A stretch of DNA of 64,000 bases from Fibrobacter sp. (GTDB taxonomy: Bacteria; Fibrobacterota; Fibrobacteria; Fibrobacterales; Fibrobacteraceae). Within the stretch, counting starts at the first letter, position 1, and each line of letters begins with the position of its first letter. A program made the translations under genes and the position numbers. Of the stretch, positions 17,153-26,043 are shown one piece after another. Under the pieces are notes generated by a model. The model had not been told where the DNA came from. It worked only from the letters and a program-made list of their open reading frames with translations, and ran no database searches. The stretch spans positions 1 to 64,000 of the forward strand of contig JAFXRC010000011.1 in assembly GCA_017526585.1 (NCBI GenBank), given 5' to 3'.

Positions 17153-19026
17153 TCGAACCTAGTCACCTTTACAAGGGTTCCCAGGCGACGTAACTTCTCT
17201 TCGACGCGCGACTTTTCCCACTCGGTAAATCCACGGTCGATGGGGTGCGCATCGTCGTAATCGTCGAATATCTTGCGACCACGATCGTTATCCTTGTCGA
17301 GTCCATGCGTCACCCGTTCGAACCAGTCCTTTTCCAGCTGACGGTAGCGCTTCAGCAGCTCCTCGAAAGTATCCGGAAGGTTCACTAGGCGCATCGCATC
17401 CTTGTTCAGTTCGTTAGTGGCCATGCGGCGCAGTTCCTTGACCGGCTGCGTCTGGAGGCTCGTATCGTTCACGACAAGGGTAATTATCTGTTCCAGGGCG
17501 TAGCGTTCCAGGTATTCGCGATAAGTCTTCATCGCCTGCTGACGCACACGTTCGCGCATAAAGTTCTCGCCAAGTCCATCGATATGTTCCTTGGTGTAGA
17601 TGTCGCGGACATCGCTCACCTGCAGGCGCTGGTACGCATCGCACACATAGCGAACCGTGTCGGCGTTGAAGATGCTATAAAACGCAGAAGGCACAACGCC
17701 CTTGCCGCGCAGCGAATACTTGTAAAGGTTGCGGTCGAGCGCATAGGCGTTCTTCGCGTAGTTCCAGCCCGGCACAATTTCATTCAAGCGCGGAGCGACA
17801 TTCACTAGCTGCGGGTCACCCGGCTTAATCAGCGAGAACGGGAACTTGAGCCGCTGCGGAAGCGTAGTGAGCCCAGTCGCCACAAGCGTAAACGGAGATT
17901 CGCGGTAGTTCGCGGGGAACTTGATGTTCACGCCCAAGCCAAAGAACATCCCAAGGCCAGGCATCACTTCCTGGTCGGGCATGCGGCCGGTGTGGTTGCT
18001 ACCCACGTTGGCACCGTAACCCAGGTTTCCACAGCCATCGGGCCAAAGCGCCGCAATCAAAAGCGAATGGTGGTGCATCTGCGTCATGGGTCCCATGTAG
18101 GAACTGTTCACTTCACCTTCTTCAATGTGGCAGCACGGCGCAATAATCGAAGACTTCACGATAGCCTTGCATGCCACCGTGGTGCGGCTCATGAGCACAG
18201 ACCCCTGCACTTCGGCACCGGTATGAATCGTGACACCCTTCTGCACATTCGAATTTTCAAGAATCACGGAATCGTAGACGTGGCTCGGTTCTTCGAGCGA
18301 AGAAAGCACCACGGAGTTACGGATTTTTTCGGCGCCCTCGATACGGGCATGCGCACCAATCCAACTGTTACGAATGATGTTCGTGTTGCAAATGACGGCA
18401 CCCTTGCCAACAACACCGAACGGGAGTGCCATTTCTTCGCGGTAGGTCTTCAGCTGTTCTTCAAATGCAGCGGCAACTTCGGCATCAGCCTTGTGGAAGA
18501 GCTGGAGGTCGACGAGGTCCGTGCTGATTTCGGGAAACACGAGAACACGGCGTCCGCCCATCTCGTTGCCCACATGCATCGCGTTTCCGATCATGTAGCT
18601 AATCTTTCCGCTGCTGACAATGGAACCCACGTTCTGCAGCACCGAGGAGCTACGCACCAGAATGTTGCTGAGCATCGCGACACGGTGCACCAGCGCGTTT
18701 TCGACGATGCAGTTATGCACAAGACTATCGTAAATGCCCGTCGGGAAGGACACATCGCCCGGCAACAGGAGCGTACCAAAAAAGCGGGGCAGGTAGACCG
18801 CGCCCATAAAGGAAGATCGGAAAATGCGGTTCGGGTCAAAATCGGTTTCCACCATGACCTTGTTCCAGGATTCGGAACGGTTGCCGTTCTTTTCGAGAAT
18901 CTGGATTTCGGCTTCGGTCAGCGAACGGTATTTGGACGTTCCCGATAGAATTCCCTTGAAATTTTCGACGGAAGCCGCCAAAATACTGTTCTTAAGCACT
19001 TTTTTCAGTTTTAACAATCGCTGCAT
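17149..19026 (-). CDS. Large left-handed beta-helix protein (probably DUF4954)
   Basis: A 625-residue protein. Residues about 70-330 show hexapeptide-style repeats (IVENALVHRVAML, IIRNSWIGAHARIEGAEKIRNSVV, DSVILENSNVQKGVTIHTGAEVQGSVLMSRTTV region) as in left-handed beta-helix acyl or nucleotidyl transferases. The C-terminal third is helical and charged. It matches my recollection of the DUF4954 family of Bacteroidota, whose role is unknown. ATG 19026 is chosen because the upstream in-frame extension crosses the promoter of the divergent gene. It overlaps the M48-like gene by four bases. Confidence 0.6.
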   Translation of the reverse strand: MQRLLKLKKVLKNSILAASVENFKGILSGTSKYRSLTEAEIQILEKNGNRSESWNKVMVETDFDPNRIFRSSFMGAVYLPRFFGTLLLPGDVSFPTGIYDSLVHNCIVENALVHRVAMLSNILVRSSSVLQNVGSIVSSGKISYMIGNAMHVGNEMGGRRVLVFPEISTDLVDLQLFHKADAEVAAAFEEQLKTYREEMALPFGVVGKGAVICNTNIIRNSWIGAHARIEGAEKIRNSVVLSSLEEPSHVYDSVILENSNVQKGVTIHTGAEVQGSVLMSRTTVACKAIVKSSIIAPCCHIEEGEVNSSYMGPMTQMHHHSLLIAALWPDGCGNLGYGANVGSNHTGRMPDQEVMPGLGMFFGLGVNIKFPANYRESPFTLVATGLTTLPQRLKFPFSLIKPGDPQLVNVAPRLNEIVPGWNYAKNAYALDRNLYKYSLRGKGVVPSAFYSIFNADTVRYVCDAYQRLQVSDVRDIYTKEHIDGLGENFMRERVRQQAMKTYREYLERYALEQIITLVVNDTSLQTQPVKELRRMATNELNKDAMRLVNLPDTFEELLKRYRQLEKDWFERVTHGLDKDNDRGRKIFDDYDDAHPIDRGFTEWEKSRVEEKLRRLGTLVKVTRFE

Positions 19027-19032
19027 GGCATA

Positions 19033-19038
19033 AAAATA
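19033..19038 (-). promoter_or_regulatory. Candidate leaderless -10 box for the beta-helix gene
   Basis: On the minus strand TATTTT ends six bases before the ATG at 19026. It is interleaved with the divergent -10 box at 19042-19047. Confidence 0.4.
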
Positions 19039-19041
19039 GCC

Positions 19042-19049
19042 TAAATTTG
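19042..19049 (+). promoter_or_regulatory. Candidate leaderless -10 box (TAAATTTG) for the 19055 gene
   Basis: TAAATTTG has its first six bases ending seven bases before the ATG. No Shine-Dalgarno is present. Confidence 0.5.
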
Positions 19050-19054
19050 GGTCG

Positions 19055-19525
19055 ATGATGAAAGAGCAGCTCTTTAATTTGATAAGAAAACACAAGTATA
19101 ACATCTCTATCTACACCGAAGAGATCTTTGAACGCCGTTGTCAAGAAGAAATCATCCGAAGCGACGAAGACAACAGCTCGTTCGTATACCTGGAATTCGA
19201 CTTTGAGATGCTGCAAAAGGAAATGCCCGACATCGATACGCAGCTCCAGTTCTGGGACGTCTTCTTTGCCGCCCTCAACAACAGCAGCCGCGGAAGCGAC
19301 ATCATCGGTTTCCTTGAACACGAATCCGGAATCGGCATGCTGCTTCTCGATTCCAAGCTCGACGGTTGGAACCGCGTCAAGGGCCGTATCGAGCAGAAGG
19401 GTTCCGTTCTCGGCTTCCCTGGCGTCAAGGACATTCTCGAAAAGACCATCCGTCCCATTCTGTACCCGGCCTGCATCCAGGTGAACGACACCCCCGCAGA
19501 AAAGCCCGCGACCGCCTCCGCATAA
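19055..19525 (+). CDS. Conserved-looking hypothetical cytoplasmic protein
   Basis: A 156-residue soluble protein starting MMKEQLFNLIRKHKYNISIYTEEIFERRCQEEII, with an alpha/beta pattern and no signal peptide. I do not recognise it. The predicted core (DIIGFLEHESGIGMLLLDSKLDGWNRVKGRI) looks like a degenerate nucleotide-cyclase or GGDEF-type fold, but no catalytic motif is visible. It is followed one base later by the glycosyltransferase gene, so the two are likely co-transcribed. Confidence 0.55.
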   Translation: MMKEQLFNLIRKHKYNISIYTEEIFERRCQEEIIRSDEDNSSFVYLEFDFEMLQKEMPDIDTQLQFWDVFFAALNNSSRGSDIIGFLEHESGIGMLLLDSKLDGWNRVKGRIEQKGSVLGFPGVKDILEKTIRPILYPACIQVNDTPAEKPATASA

Positions 19526-19526
19526 A

Positions 19527-20822
19527 ATGGTCAAGAAAGTCCTCGTCATCGGATCCGTCTACCCGCGTTTCCACGAAGACGCCGAAGTCCCCTGGCTGCG
19601 AACCTCCATTGCGCACCTTAAAAAAGCGGGACTCGACATACAGGTTCTCGCCCCGGCATACAAAGGACTCAAGAGCCACGAAATCGACGGCGTCAAGGTG
19701 AACCGCTTCCGCTACGCCCCCGCCAACTGGGAATTCCTGACCCACGAAGAAGGCGCCCCTTCCAAGATGGCAAACAAGCCGTGGCTGCAGTTGCTCGCCA
19801 TCCCCTACATCATCAGCGGATTTTTCAAGTGCATCAAGATTTGTCGCAAGTGGAGGCCCGACATCCTCCACGCACACTGGCCGTTTCCGCACGCCTACAT
19901 CGCGCTCGGCGCCGCTAAGTTGTTCAAAATTCCGCTGGTACTAAACTTCCACGGTGCAGAGCTCCTGCTCATCCGCAAGAAGAAATGGGTGAAGCCGTTC
20001 CTCAAATTTGCCATTAGCCAGGCGCAAGCCGTATTCGCGAATTCTAGCTTTACTGCCGGTAAAATCAAGGCTCTCCGCGACGTCCAAATCGAGTGGAGCC
20101 CCTACGGAACAACCCTTGAGGTAAAAGAAGGGGGAAGTCTCCCCCTCGCTTCTGCCGCCAATGCGGCATCCACTACCCCCTCTAGCGGGGAAGTATCCCC
20201 GCAACGCCCCTCGCCGCATCCCGTCCAGGGCAAATTCAAAATTCTCTTTGTCGGGCGCCACATCGAACGCAAGGGAATCTGCTACCTCATCGAGGCGGCA
20301 AAGTACCTGCCGCGCGAAAGTTTCGAAATCCGCATCGTCGGCGCCGGCGACCTAACCGAAGAACTAAAGAAGCAAGCCGCAGCGTTGTGTCATCCTGAGC
20401 GTAGTGAAACGGAGTCGAAGGATCTACCCGCCGAAATCATCTTCACCGGAAAGCTTTCGCCCGAAGCGCTCGCAAACGAATACAAGACCGCGAACGTCTT
20501 CACGCTCCCGGCGATTGTCGACAGCAAGGGAGACACCGAAGGCCTCGGCGTCGTACTCATCGAGGCAATGGAACTCGGTCTCCCGATTGTCGCAAGCAAT
20601 GTCGGCGGGATCCCCGATGTCGTCGTGGACGGCACCTCGGGCATCCTCGTCCCCGAAAAAGCCCCCGAAGCACTCGCAAACGCCTTCAAGCAGCTCGCCG
20701 CCGACCCGGAGCTTATAACGCGCCTACTCGCCGGCTCCCAAAAGCGTATCGCCGAATGCTTCACCTGGGACGGCATCATTCAGCGTCAGATTGCTGTGTA
20801 CGATCGGCTTCTTTCGTCTTGA
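19527..20822 (+). CDS. GT4-family glycosyltransferase carrying two absorbed repeats
   Basis: A 431-residue GT-B enzyme. The N-terminal domain has PDILHAHWPFPHAYIAL and NFHGAELLL; the C-terminal domain has FKILFVGRHIERKGICYLIEA and EGLGVVLIEAMELGLPIVASNVGGIPDVV, the nucleotide-sugar binding motif with the family Glu. Donor and acceptor are unknown. Residues about 201-233 (a Ser/Pro-rich stretch) and about 288-300 (CHPERSETESKD) are translations of dispersed repeats and fall in the inter-domain linker and a surface loop. The 3' end overlaps the convergent phosphoesterase gene by 47 bases. Confidence 0.85.
   Translation: MVKKVLVIGSVYPRFHEDAEVPWLRTSIAHLKKAGLDIQVLAPAYKGLKSHEIDGVKVNRFRYAPANWEFLTHEEGAPSKMANKPWLQLLAIPYIISGFFKCIKICRKWRPDILHAHWPFPHAYIALGAAKLFKIPLVLNFHGAELLLIRKKKWVKPFLKFAISQAQAVFANSSFTAGKIKALRDVQIEWSPYGTTLEVKEGGSLPLASAANAASTTPSSGEVSPQRPSPHPVQGKFKILFVGRHIERKGICYLIEAAKYLPRESFEIRIVGAGDLTEELKKQAAALCHPERSETESKDLPAEIIFTGKLSPEALANEYKTANVFTLPAIVDSKGDTEGLGVVLIEAMELGLPIVASNVGGIPDVVVDGTSGILVPEKAPEALANAFKQLAADPELITRLLAGSQKRIAECFTWDGIIQRQIAVYDRLLSS
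20127..20215 (+). repeat. Palindromic dispersed repeat inside the GT4 gene (linker)
   Basis: GGGGGAAGTCTCCCCC, then GCCGCCAATGCGGC and ACCCCCTCTAGCGGGGAAG are self-complementary blocks. They are unlike coding DNA around them and sit exactly between the two Rossmann domains. Confidence 0.55.
20387..20425 (+). repeat. TGTCATCCTGAGCG dispersed repeat inside the GT4 gene
   Basis: It runs from GTGTCATCCTGAGCGTAGTG to GTCGAAGGATCT and is translated as CHPERSETESKD, the recurrent peptide signature of this repeat class. A related copy is at 46831-46870. Confidence 0.7.
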
Positions 20823-22020
20823 ACTTGATTACCCAAAATTCAGAGTCGCTACCGAAACGGACCGGAGGTCCCCAGCAGTCAAAGCCGGAACTCACGAGCC
20901 ACAGCACGCCGCCAAGCGCACCCTTACCATAGGCAAGTTTCCATACATAGTCGATAATGAAGGTGACCGGGAAAAACTGTCCATCGTGAGTGTGTCCCGA
21001 AAGAGCCAAATCAGGAAGCCTGCCCGAATGCGTCATTTCGATTCCCTTGGGCTGATGATCCAGCAGAATCCAGGGGCGGTGAACGACGGCGGTATCGTAA
21101 GCGACAGCGGGGGCGATGGTATCGGCAATCTCTACAAGTGAATCCGGCGGTATCACTTCGACTGCTACCGTGTACTGCGCCAATTCGGTCAGCACGATGG
21201 TATCGGGCATAAGTTCCACCAACGGCTTGCGCTCTACATCCCTGCCACGTGCCACCATAAAATCGGTGCGGCCCGTAAAGCACACTTCGCCAAGGCAAGC
21301 AGTAGAATCGTCGAGCACCACAAAGCCCGTCTTCCGCATCCACGCATCGGGATCGGAGCCGGATCGCTCCTGCATCGATTCGTGGTTTCCGTTCACGGCG
21401 ACTGCGGCAATCTTCGCCGTAGCCGTGAGCTTTTTGAACAAACTATCATAACCCTGTGCATCGAGTTTCGCCGTCGAAATATCGGCGAGGTCTCCACCGA
21501 ATAGTAAATAGTCAGGCTTGATGGAGTCCGCCTGCGCAATAAAGCGTTCGAGTTTTTCGCGGTTGAACAACGGATCAATATGGATATCGGTAAAGAACAC
21601 CGCCGAAAATTCCTGGGTATACTGCGACGGCAAATCCACCGTTAAAGGGCGCATCTTGTAATCGGCATTGTGCGGAACCCCGTATATAAACATGGCGACA
21701 GTCGCCGCAACGGTAACGCCAAGTAGCCAGCGGCTCACGCGGCGCACCAGGCGGTGGCTCAAATGATGCGGCTGTGTATAGTAGTAACCAATTCTGTAAA
21801 GCGTCCAAGGAATGTAAATCAGGAGTGCCAGGCAGAGCCATACGGAAATAAACGAAACAACCGCACTTCCGACCAGCGTTTCGCGAAAAAACATCCCCAG
21901 GAAAATAGCCACGAGAGTTGCCGCGGCAATAATTTGCCCCTTTTTCCCCTTCGCAAGGGTACTCAGGTTGATATAGACCAGGATTAACGCCGCAAGCAGG
22001 ATAACCAAGAAGATAATCAT
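20776..22020 (-). CDS. Membrane-anchored metallophosphoesterase (YkuE-like)
   Basis: A 414-residue protein with four N-terminal hydrophobic segments (to about residue 130), then a calcineurin-type phosphoesterase domain: FFTDIHIDP, LLFGGDLADI, VNGNHE and ALSGHTHDGQFFP supply the metal ligands. The active site would lie outside the cytoplasmic membrane. YkuE-like enzymes can hydrolyse lipid-linked pyrophosphates, but the substrate here is unknown. Its last 15 codons overlap the convergent glycosyltransferase gene. Confidence 0.85.
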   Translation of the reverse strand: MIIFLVILLAALILVYINLSTLAKGKKGQIIAAATLVAIFLGMFFRETLVGSAVVSFISVWLCLALLIYIPWTLYRIGYYYTQPHHLSHRLVRRVSRWLLGVTVAATVAMFIYGVPHNADYKMRPLTVDLPSQYTQEFSAVFFTDIHIDPLFNREKLERFIAQADSIKPDYLLFGGDLADISTAKLDAQGYDSLFKKLTATAKIAAVAVNGNHESMQERSGSDPDAWMRKTGFVVLDDSTACLGEVCFTGRTDFMVARGRDVERKPLVELMPDTIVLTELAQYTVAVEVIPPDSLVEIADTIAPAVAYDTAVVHRPWILLDHQPKGIEMTHSGRLPDLALSGHTHDGQFFPVTFIIDYVWKLAYGKGALGGVLWLVSSGFDCWGPPVRFGSDSEFWVIKFKTKEADRTQQSDAE

Positions 22021-22085
22021 ATTGGAAAGCTAGTAAACATTCATCTGGGATTTTTTGAACTTTAGCCTCCGAACCGATTTTTAGC

Positions 22086-22093
22086 TATATTTG
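22086..22093 (+). promoter_or_regulatory. Candidate leaderless -10 box (TATATTTG) for the 22101 gene
   Basis: TATATT ends nine bases before the ATG and the intervening GCCCCC-type sequence has no ribosome site. Confidence 0.5.
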
Positions 22094-22100
22094 CCCCCGT

Positions 22101-22415
22101 ATGGCTTTATGTATTGAATCTGATCATTTGGAAACAGTCCAACGCATCCTCGCCCTCCATTTCGAAGGCCTGGAAGTCTGGGCCCATGGAGCCCGAGTTT
22201 CAGGAGTGGACTTCACACCCGATACGGAACTGGAACTGGTGGTTATTTCGGACGGGCCCTTGTCCTTCGAAGCGATGACCGCCGTCGAAAAGGCATTTGT
22301 CGATAGCGGCCTGCCCTTCAGGGTCGATATCATGGACTGGGCAAAACTCCCCGAATCACTCCAAAAGCAAATCAAAAAAGAACACGAAGTGGTGCAAGCC
22401 GCCGCGGAATCGTAG
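22101..22415 (+). CDS. Small nucleotidyltransferase-fold protein, degenerate active site
   Basis: A 104-residue protein with the layout of minimal nucleotidyltransferases (MNT): EVWAHGARVSGVDFTPDTELELVVI and the closing IMDWAKLPESLQKQIKKE. In active members the first motif is GSRARG and is followed by SDxDL; here the Ser is Ala and the Asp pair is not intact, so catalysis is doubtful. No HEPN partner gene is adjacent, which argues against a toxin-antitoxin pair. It is one base from the following secreted protein gene. Confidence 0.55.
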   Translation: MALCIESDHLETVQRILALHFEGLEVWAHGARVSGVDFTPDTELELVVISDGPLSFEAMTAVEKAFVDSGLPFRVDIMDWAKLPESLQKQIKKEHEVVQAAAES

Positions 22416-22416
22416 T

Positions 22417-24228
22417 ATGAAACGTCTCTTACCTTTTGCCTTGGTGGCAATGCTTGCCGCTTCCGCTTTTGCCCAGGACGAACTTGCCCAGGCAAAATCA
22501 CTCATTCAGAACGGGCGTTGTTCCGACGCAATCGTCCCTCTCCAGAAGCTCTACAAGTCGAGCTTCCGCAAGCCCGCAGGCGAAAAGGCCACCGTGATGC
22601 TCACGGAATGCTACCTGCGCGAACATAAGCGCGATGAAGCACTCAAGACATCCGAACGCTTCCTGGAATACTACGTGAACACGGCATACCGTGAACGTAT
22701 GGAACTCGCCCACGCCATCGTGACCGTCGAAAAGGGCAACGTCTACGAAGGTGTCGAGGCAATGCTCCGCATCCTCGCCTACACCAAGAACCCGGCCGCA
22801 AAGGCTCGCACCAAGGAAGTCGTCATTCAGACGCTTGCCGCCTCGCTCCTGACCGCAGACCAGCTGCAGGCGCTTCTTGAAAAGTACCCCGTCGACAAGG
22901 ACGCCATCGGCTGGATCCAGCTGCAGATCGGCCGCGAATGCCAGAACTCCAAGCGCTACCGCGCCGCCCGCTACTGGTACAAGAAGGTCATCGCCGGCGA
23001 AGTGGCCGAAAACCTTTCCAACACGGCCCAGAAGGGACTTGAATCCCTGGAAGGCTACGGGGCCGGCATGCCCACCGTACTGGTGCTCGCCCCCTTGTCC
23101 GGCGACTTCGCCGAATTCGGCGCAGCGGCAATCCAGGGCGTCATCCTCGCCCACGAAAAGGCTGGACTCCAGGGCAAGGTGAACCTGCGCGTGGCAGACA
23201 CCCGCGCCGACGCCGCCCAGGCGCTCCTCCGTACGCAGCAGGCCATCAACCAAGACAGCGTCGTCGCCGTCATCGGCCCCATCATGAGCGCCCCCGCAGC
23301 GACCGTCGCCGCATGGCTCGGCAGCAACTTCCAGAACATCCCGATGCTCACTCCGACCGCGACCGACGACGGCATCGCGAAGATGGGTCCGAACATCTTC
23401 CAGGTGAACATCACCATGGACAACCTCGCAAAGAGCATCGCCGACTTTGCGACCAAGTGCCTCGACATCCGCGAATTCGCAATCCTCAGCCCGCTGGGCG
23501 GCTACGGCGCCTCCATGTCGCAGAGCTTTACGCAGGCGGTGGAACGCCGCGGCGCAAGCATCGTCGCCTTCCGCAACTACGAAGAAGGCCGCCCCGACTA
23601 CAAGACCGAATTCAGCCTGCTTCGCGACGTGCGCTTCAAGCAGCTGAACCGCCGCAGGAATATCGCAAAGGGCGCTTCCGACCTGGACGCCGTGAACGCC
23701 AAGGAACGCCGTTCCTACATGCAGGACTCCACCTTCAACATCCCGGGCATCTTCATCCCGGCGACGAACCCCGGCGACGCCGGCCTCATGGCTGGTCAGG
23801 TGGCATTCAACAAGATCTCTGGCGTGCTCCTCGGAGCCTCGGGCTGGTACGGCCGCGAACTCTTGATCCAGGGTAAGCGCCAGGTCGACAGCTCCTACTT
23901 CAGCGTCCCCGCCATGGACATGGACGGAAACAACGACAACCTGAAGAAATTCGTGAACAGCTTCAAGGAACGCTGGGGCGAAGAACCCGGCGAAGACAAG
24001 GTGAGCGGACTCAGCTACGACGCCGCCAACATCGTGTTCACGTCTCTCGCCAAGAAACCGAACAGCCTGACGAACTCCATCAACAACACCGCAAACTTCC
24101 AGGGTGTCTATGGAGAAATCAAGTTCAAGCGCGGCATGAACACCAACACGAAGATCGTGACCGTGAACAAGGGCAAGTTCGAAACGCTCGAAGGCTGCCC
24201 CACCCCCGCTGCGGCACCCGCCAAGTAG
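22417..24228 (+). CDS. Secreted TPR plus periplasmic-binding-fold protein (LpoA-like layout)
   Basis: A 603-residue protein with a signal peptide ending ASAFA-QD. Residues about 20-200 are TPR-like helices (EKATVMLTECYLREHKRDEAL). The rest is a type 1 periplasmic-binding fold of the Leu/Ile/Val-binding class: VLVLAPLSGDFAEFGAAAIQGVILAHEKAG, VVAVIGPIMSAPAATVAAWL, and GLSYDAANIVFTSL. This order matches penicillin-binding protein activators such as LpoA, but a role in amino-acid sensing is equally possible. It is not next to ABC permeases. Confidence 0.7.
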   Translation: MKRLLPFALVAMLAASAFAQDELAQAKSLIQNGRCSDAIVPLQKLYKSSFRKPAGEKATVMLTECYLREHKRDEALKTSERFLEYYVNTAYRERMELAHAIVTVEKGNVYEGVEAMLRILAYTKNPAAKARTKEVVIQTLAASLLTADQLQALLEKYPVDKDAIGWIQLQIGRECQNSKRYRAARYWYKKVIAGEVAENLSNTAQKGLESLEGYGAGMPTVLVLAPLSGDFAEFGAAAIQGVILAHEKAGLQGKVNLRVADTRADAAQALLRTQQAINQDSVVAVIGPIMSAPAATVAAWLGSNFQNIPMLTPTATDDGIAKMGPNIFQVNITMDNLAKSIADFATKCLDIREFAILSPLGGYGASMSQSFTQAVERRGASIVAFRNYEEGRPDYKTEFSLLRDVRFKQLNRRRNIAKGASDLDAVNAKERRSYMQDSTFNIPGIFIPATNPGDAGLMAGQVAFNKISGVLLGASGWYGRELLIQGKRQVDSSYFSVPAMDMDGNNDNLKKFVNSFKERWGEEPGEDKVSGLSYDAANIVFTSLAKKPNSLTNSINNTANFQGVYGEIKFKRGMNTNTKIVTVNKGKFETLEGCPTPAAAPAK

Positions 24229-24267
24229 AGGCACCTGCCGTCAGCACCCGGTCAAAAACTTTATACA

Positions 24268-24303
24268 ACATAAAACCCCAGACAATCGTCCGGGGTTTTA
24301 TGT
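24268..24303 (+). terminator. Terminator after the TPR/binding-fold gene
   Basis: ACATAAAACCCC pairs perfectly with GGGGTTTTATGT over a 12-base loop. It could work in both directions and also serves the convergent small gene. Confidence 0.85.
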
Positions 24304-24350
24304 TTCTAGGAGGAGAGAACTTGAATGAAAACCGTATTTTCCAGGCGCCC

Positions 24351-24566
24351 CTAATCCTCTTCCACTGTCGGGCAGAGCGAAGCAGCAACATAAGACGGAG
24401 AATCCCCATTGCGGTAGTAGGCATGGAGGCTATCGTCATCCAAAAGATCGTCCAGGTTGTCGCCACCCATGGAGTCCAGTTCCTCCTTCACGCGCGTCTT
24501 GAACGCCATGAAGCCGGAATGAATGAGGTAGAACGACAGTGCAGATGTTTTATGGAAGAGCTTCAT
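24351..24566 (-). CDS. Small acidic protein of 71 residues
   Basis: The start ATG is preceded on the minus strand by a strong GGAGGT at the right spacing, which supports a real gene. The protein begins with a hydrophobic stretch (ALSFYLIHSGFMAF) and continues acidic (DNLDDLLDDDSLHAYYRNGD). No family is recognised. It is alone between a terminator and a 440-base AT-rich gap. Confidence 0.55.
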   Translation of the reverse strand: MKLFHKTSALSFYLIHSGFMAFKTRVKEELDSMGGDNLDDLLDDDSLHAYYRNGDSPSYVAASLCPTVEED

Positions 24567-25010
24567 AAGACCTCCGTCTCAATTCTGGGTTAAAAATGGT
24601 TAGGGTGACATATCTACTTGTTGTTGGATTGTTGAAAAGTTGTTTATTTCCTGTATTAGTTATAGAAAAATTTACCCCCTTTTGCAATAGCCCGAAATCA
24701 CATTTCTTGCAAAACAGAATTCCGTAATATTTTGGAAATTTTGCAAATTTCGCCATTTTTTTTGCATTTGCAAAAGGCTAACCCTTTGCCAATCAACGGA
24801 TTACAAGGGCCTTTCCGGACAAATTTTCACCCCAAGGGGGCAAAATTCCGCATATTCCAATTTGGACTAAAAAAACTCGAAAAAAGGCTCCCTCGAAGGC
24901 TCCCCAAAGCACAAATAATTGTGGATAAACTGTTTATTAATTATTCTTATCCATAATTTATCAACAAAAATCCAGCTCCAACGCGGCTCGTTTTTTCTAA
25001 ATTTGAACCT
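24567..25010 (+). other. AT-rich gap with three DnaA-box-like nonamers
   Basis: No supported gene is seen. TGTGGATAA (24920-24928) is the exact reverse complement of TTATCCACA. TTATCCATA (24947-24955) and TTATCAACA (24958-24966) each differ by one base. A weak GCAAAAGG/CCTTTGC hairpin is near 24769. The last 13 bases are the promoter of the next gene. Confidence 0.35.
24998..25005 (+). promoter_or_regulatory. Candidate leaderless -10 box (TAAATTTG) for the 25011 gene
   Basis: TAAATT ends seven bases before the ATG; no Shine-Dalgarno. Confidence 0.5.
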
Positions 25011-25949
25011 ATGCGTTTTTTAGCATCGACAATCATCGCCGGTATTGCAGCGCTTTCGTTTGCGGCAGAAGCCCCCACGCTTTCGCTCCCCAAGGAACAG
25101 GCGGAAACCTGGTCCAAGACGACGGCAGCCACAATGGCGCTGCGCTACGACGAGGCGTTCTCGCTCGCCAAGAAGCTCCGTTCCGAAAACGAGGGTGCAG
25201 GTTGCGTACTCGAAAATATCGTGCGCATCAGCCTCTACGACGACAAGGGCGACACGACCGCGCTCCTGAAGGCAGGCCCGCTGCTTGAAAAATGCAAGAC
25301 CGAAAACCTGTGGGACGCCCTCCGCAAATTCGAGATGGGCTATGTGCAAGGCGAAACAGGACACTCCGTCAAGGGCGCCATGACAACGCGCTCCGCCGCC
25401 AAGGCGTTCGAAGATTCCAAGGAACTCGAGGCGCGCGCCTTCTTCGCGATATACGCCTACTATATCGACAAGAGCTTCAGCTGGGTTCCCTTCAAGTCCG
25501 ACAATCGCGACCTTTACCTCGCCACGCTCGATTCCGCCTCGATGAAGTCGGACCGTTTCTGGCCGCTGTTCCTGACACCGCTGATTTGGATGCACTACGA
25601 CCGCGAAGACTTCTCGACGGGTTTGAAGCTTTCTGAACGCGGGCTCGCCCGTGCCCCGAAACACCCCGTATTGCTGCAAATCAAGGCGGACATGCTCTAC
25701 CGCCTAAAGCGCTACGACGAAGCCGCCAAAATCTACGAGCAAAGCGCCGCCGACTACCTGAAGCGCACCGGCAAGAGCATCCGCTACTGGTGTTCGGTAC
25801 TGAACCTCATCCGTATCGAGAACGACAAGGGCAACAAGGAGAAGGCAGCGCAGTGGCGCAAGCTCCTGGACGACCCCGAATTCGACAAGCAGGAACGCTG
25901 GATGCCAGGCTCGCTGATGGATGATCTGAAAAAGCGGAAACTCCTCTAA
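25011..25949 (+). CDS. Secreted TPR-repeat protein
   Basis: A 312-residue protein with a signal peptide (ending LSFAAEA) and mostly helical repeats. The clearest TPR pair is RGLARAPKHPVLLQIKADML followed by LKRYDEAAKIYEQSAADYLK (about residues 215-260). It is probably a periplasmic scaffold. No specific function can be given. Confidence 0.65.
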   Translation: MRFLASTIIAGIAALSFAAEAPTLSLPKEQAETWSKTTAATMALRYDEAFSLAKKLRSENEGAGCVLENIVRISLYDDKGDTTALLKAGPLLEKCKTENLWDALRKFEMGYVQGETGHSVKGAMTTRSAAKAFEDSKELEARAFFAIYAYYIDKSFSWVPFKSDNRDLYLATLDSASMKSDRFWPLFLTPLIWMHYDREDFSTGLKLSERGLARAPKHPVLLQIKADMLYRLKRYDEAAKIYEQSAADYLKRTGKSIRYWCSVLNLIRIENDKGNKEKAAQWRKLLDDPEFDKQERWMPGSLMDDLKKRKLL

Positions 25950-26043
25950 AATTCATTTGTTTGTAAAATTTTACACCCAAATTTTCCACAAGGACCTCTA
26001 AAAAAACGTGTTAGTAAAAAGACACGTCTTTTTTGGAGGTACC

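Noticed and set aside
22101..22415. MNT/HEPN toxin-antitoxin system
   Set aside because: The nucleotidyltransferase-like active site is degenerate, and the next gene is a secreted protein, not a HEPN toxin.
22498..24234. Long minus-strand open frame (578 codons) opposite the TPR/binding-fold gene
   Set aside because: It is an antisense shadow caused by codon bias. Its translation is His/Arg/Val-rich with no domain, and the plus-strand gene has a signal peptide and family motifs.
24920..24966. Replication origin
   Set aside because: Only three DnaA-box-like sites occur and no origin-linked genes are near; strand bias of genes does not switch here.
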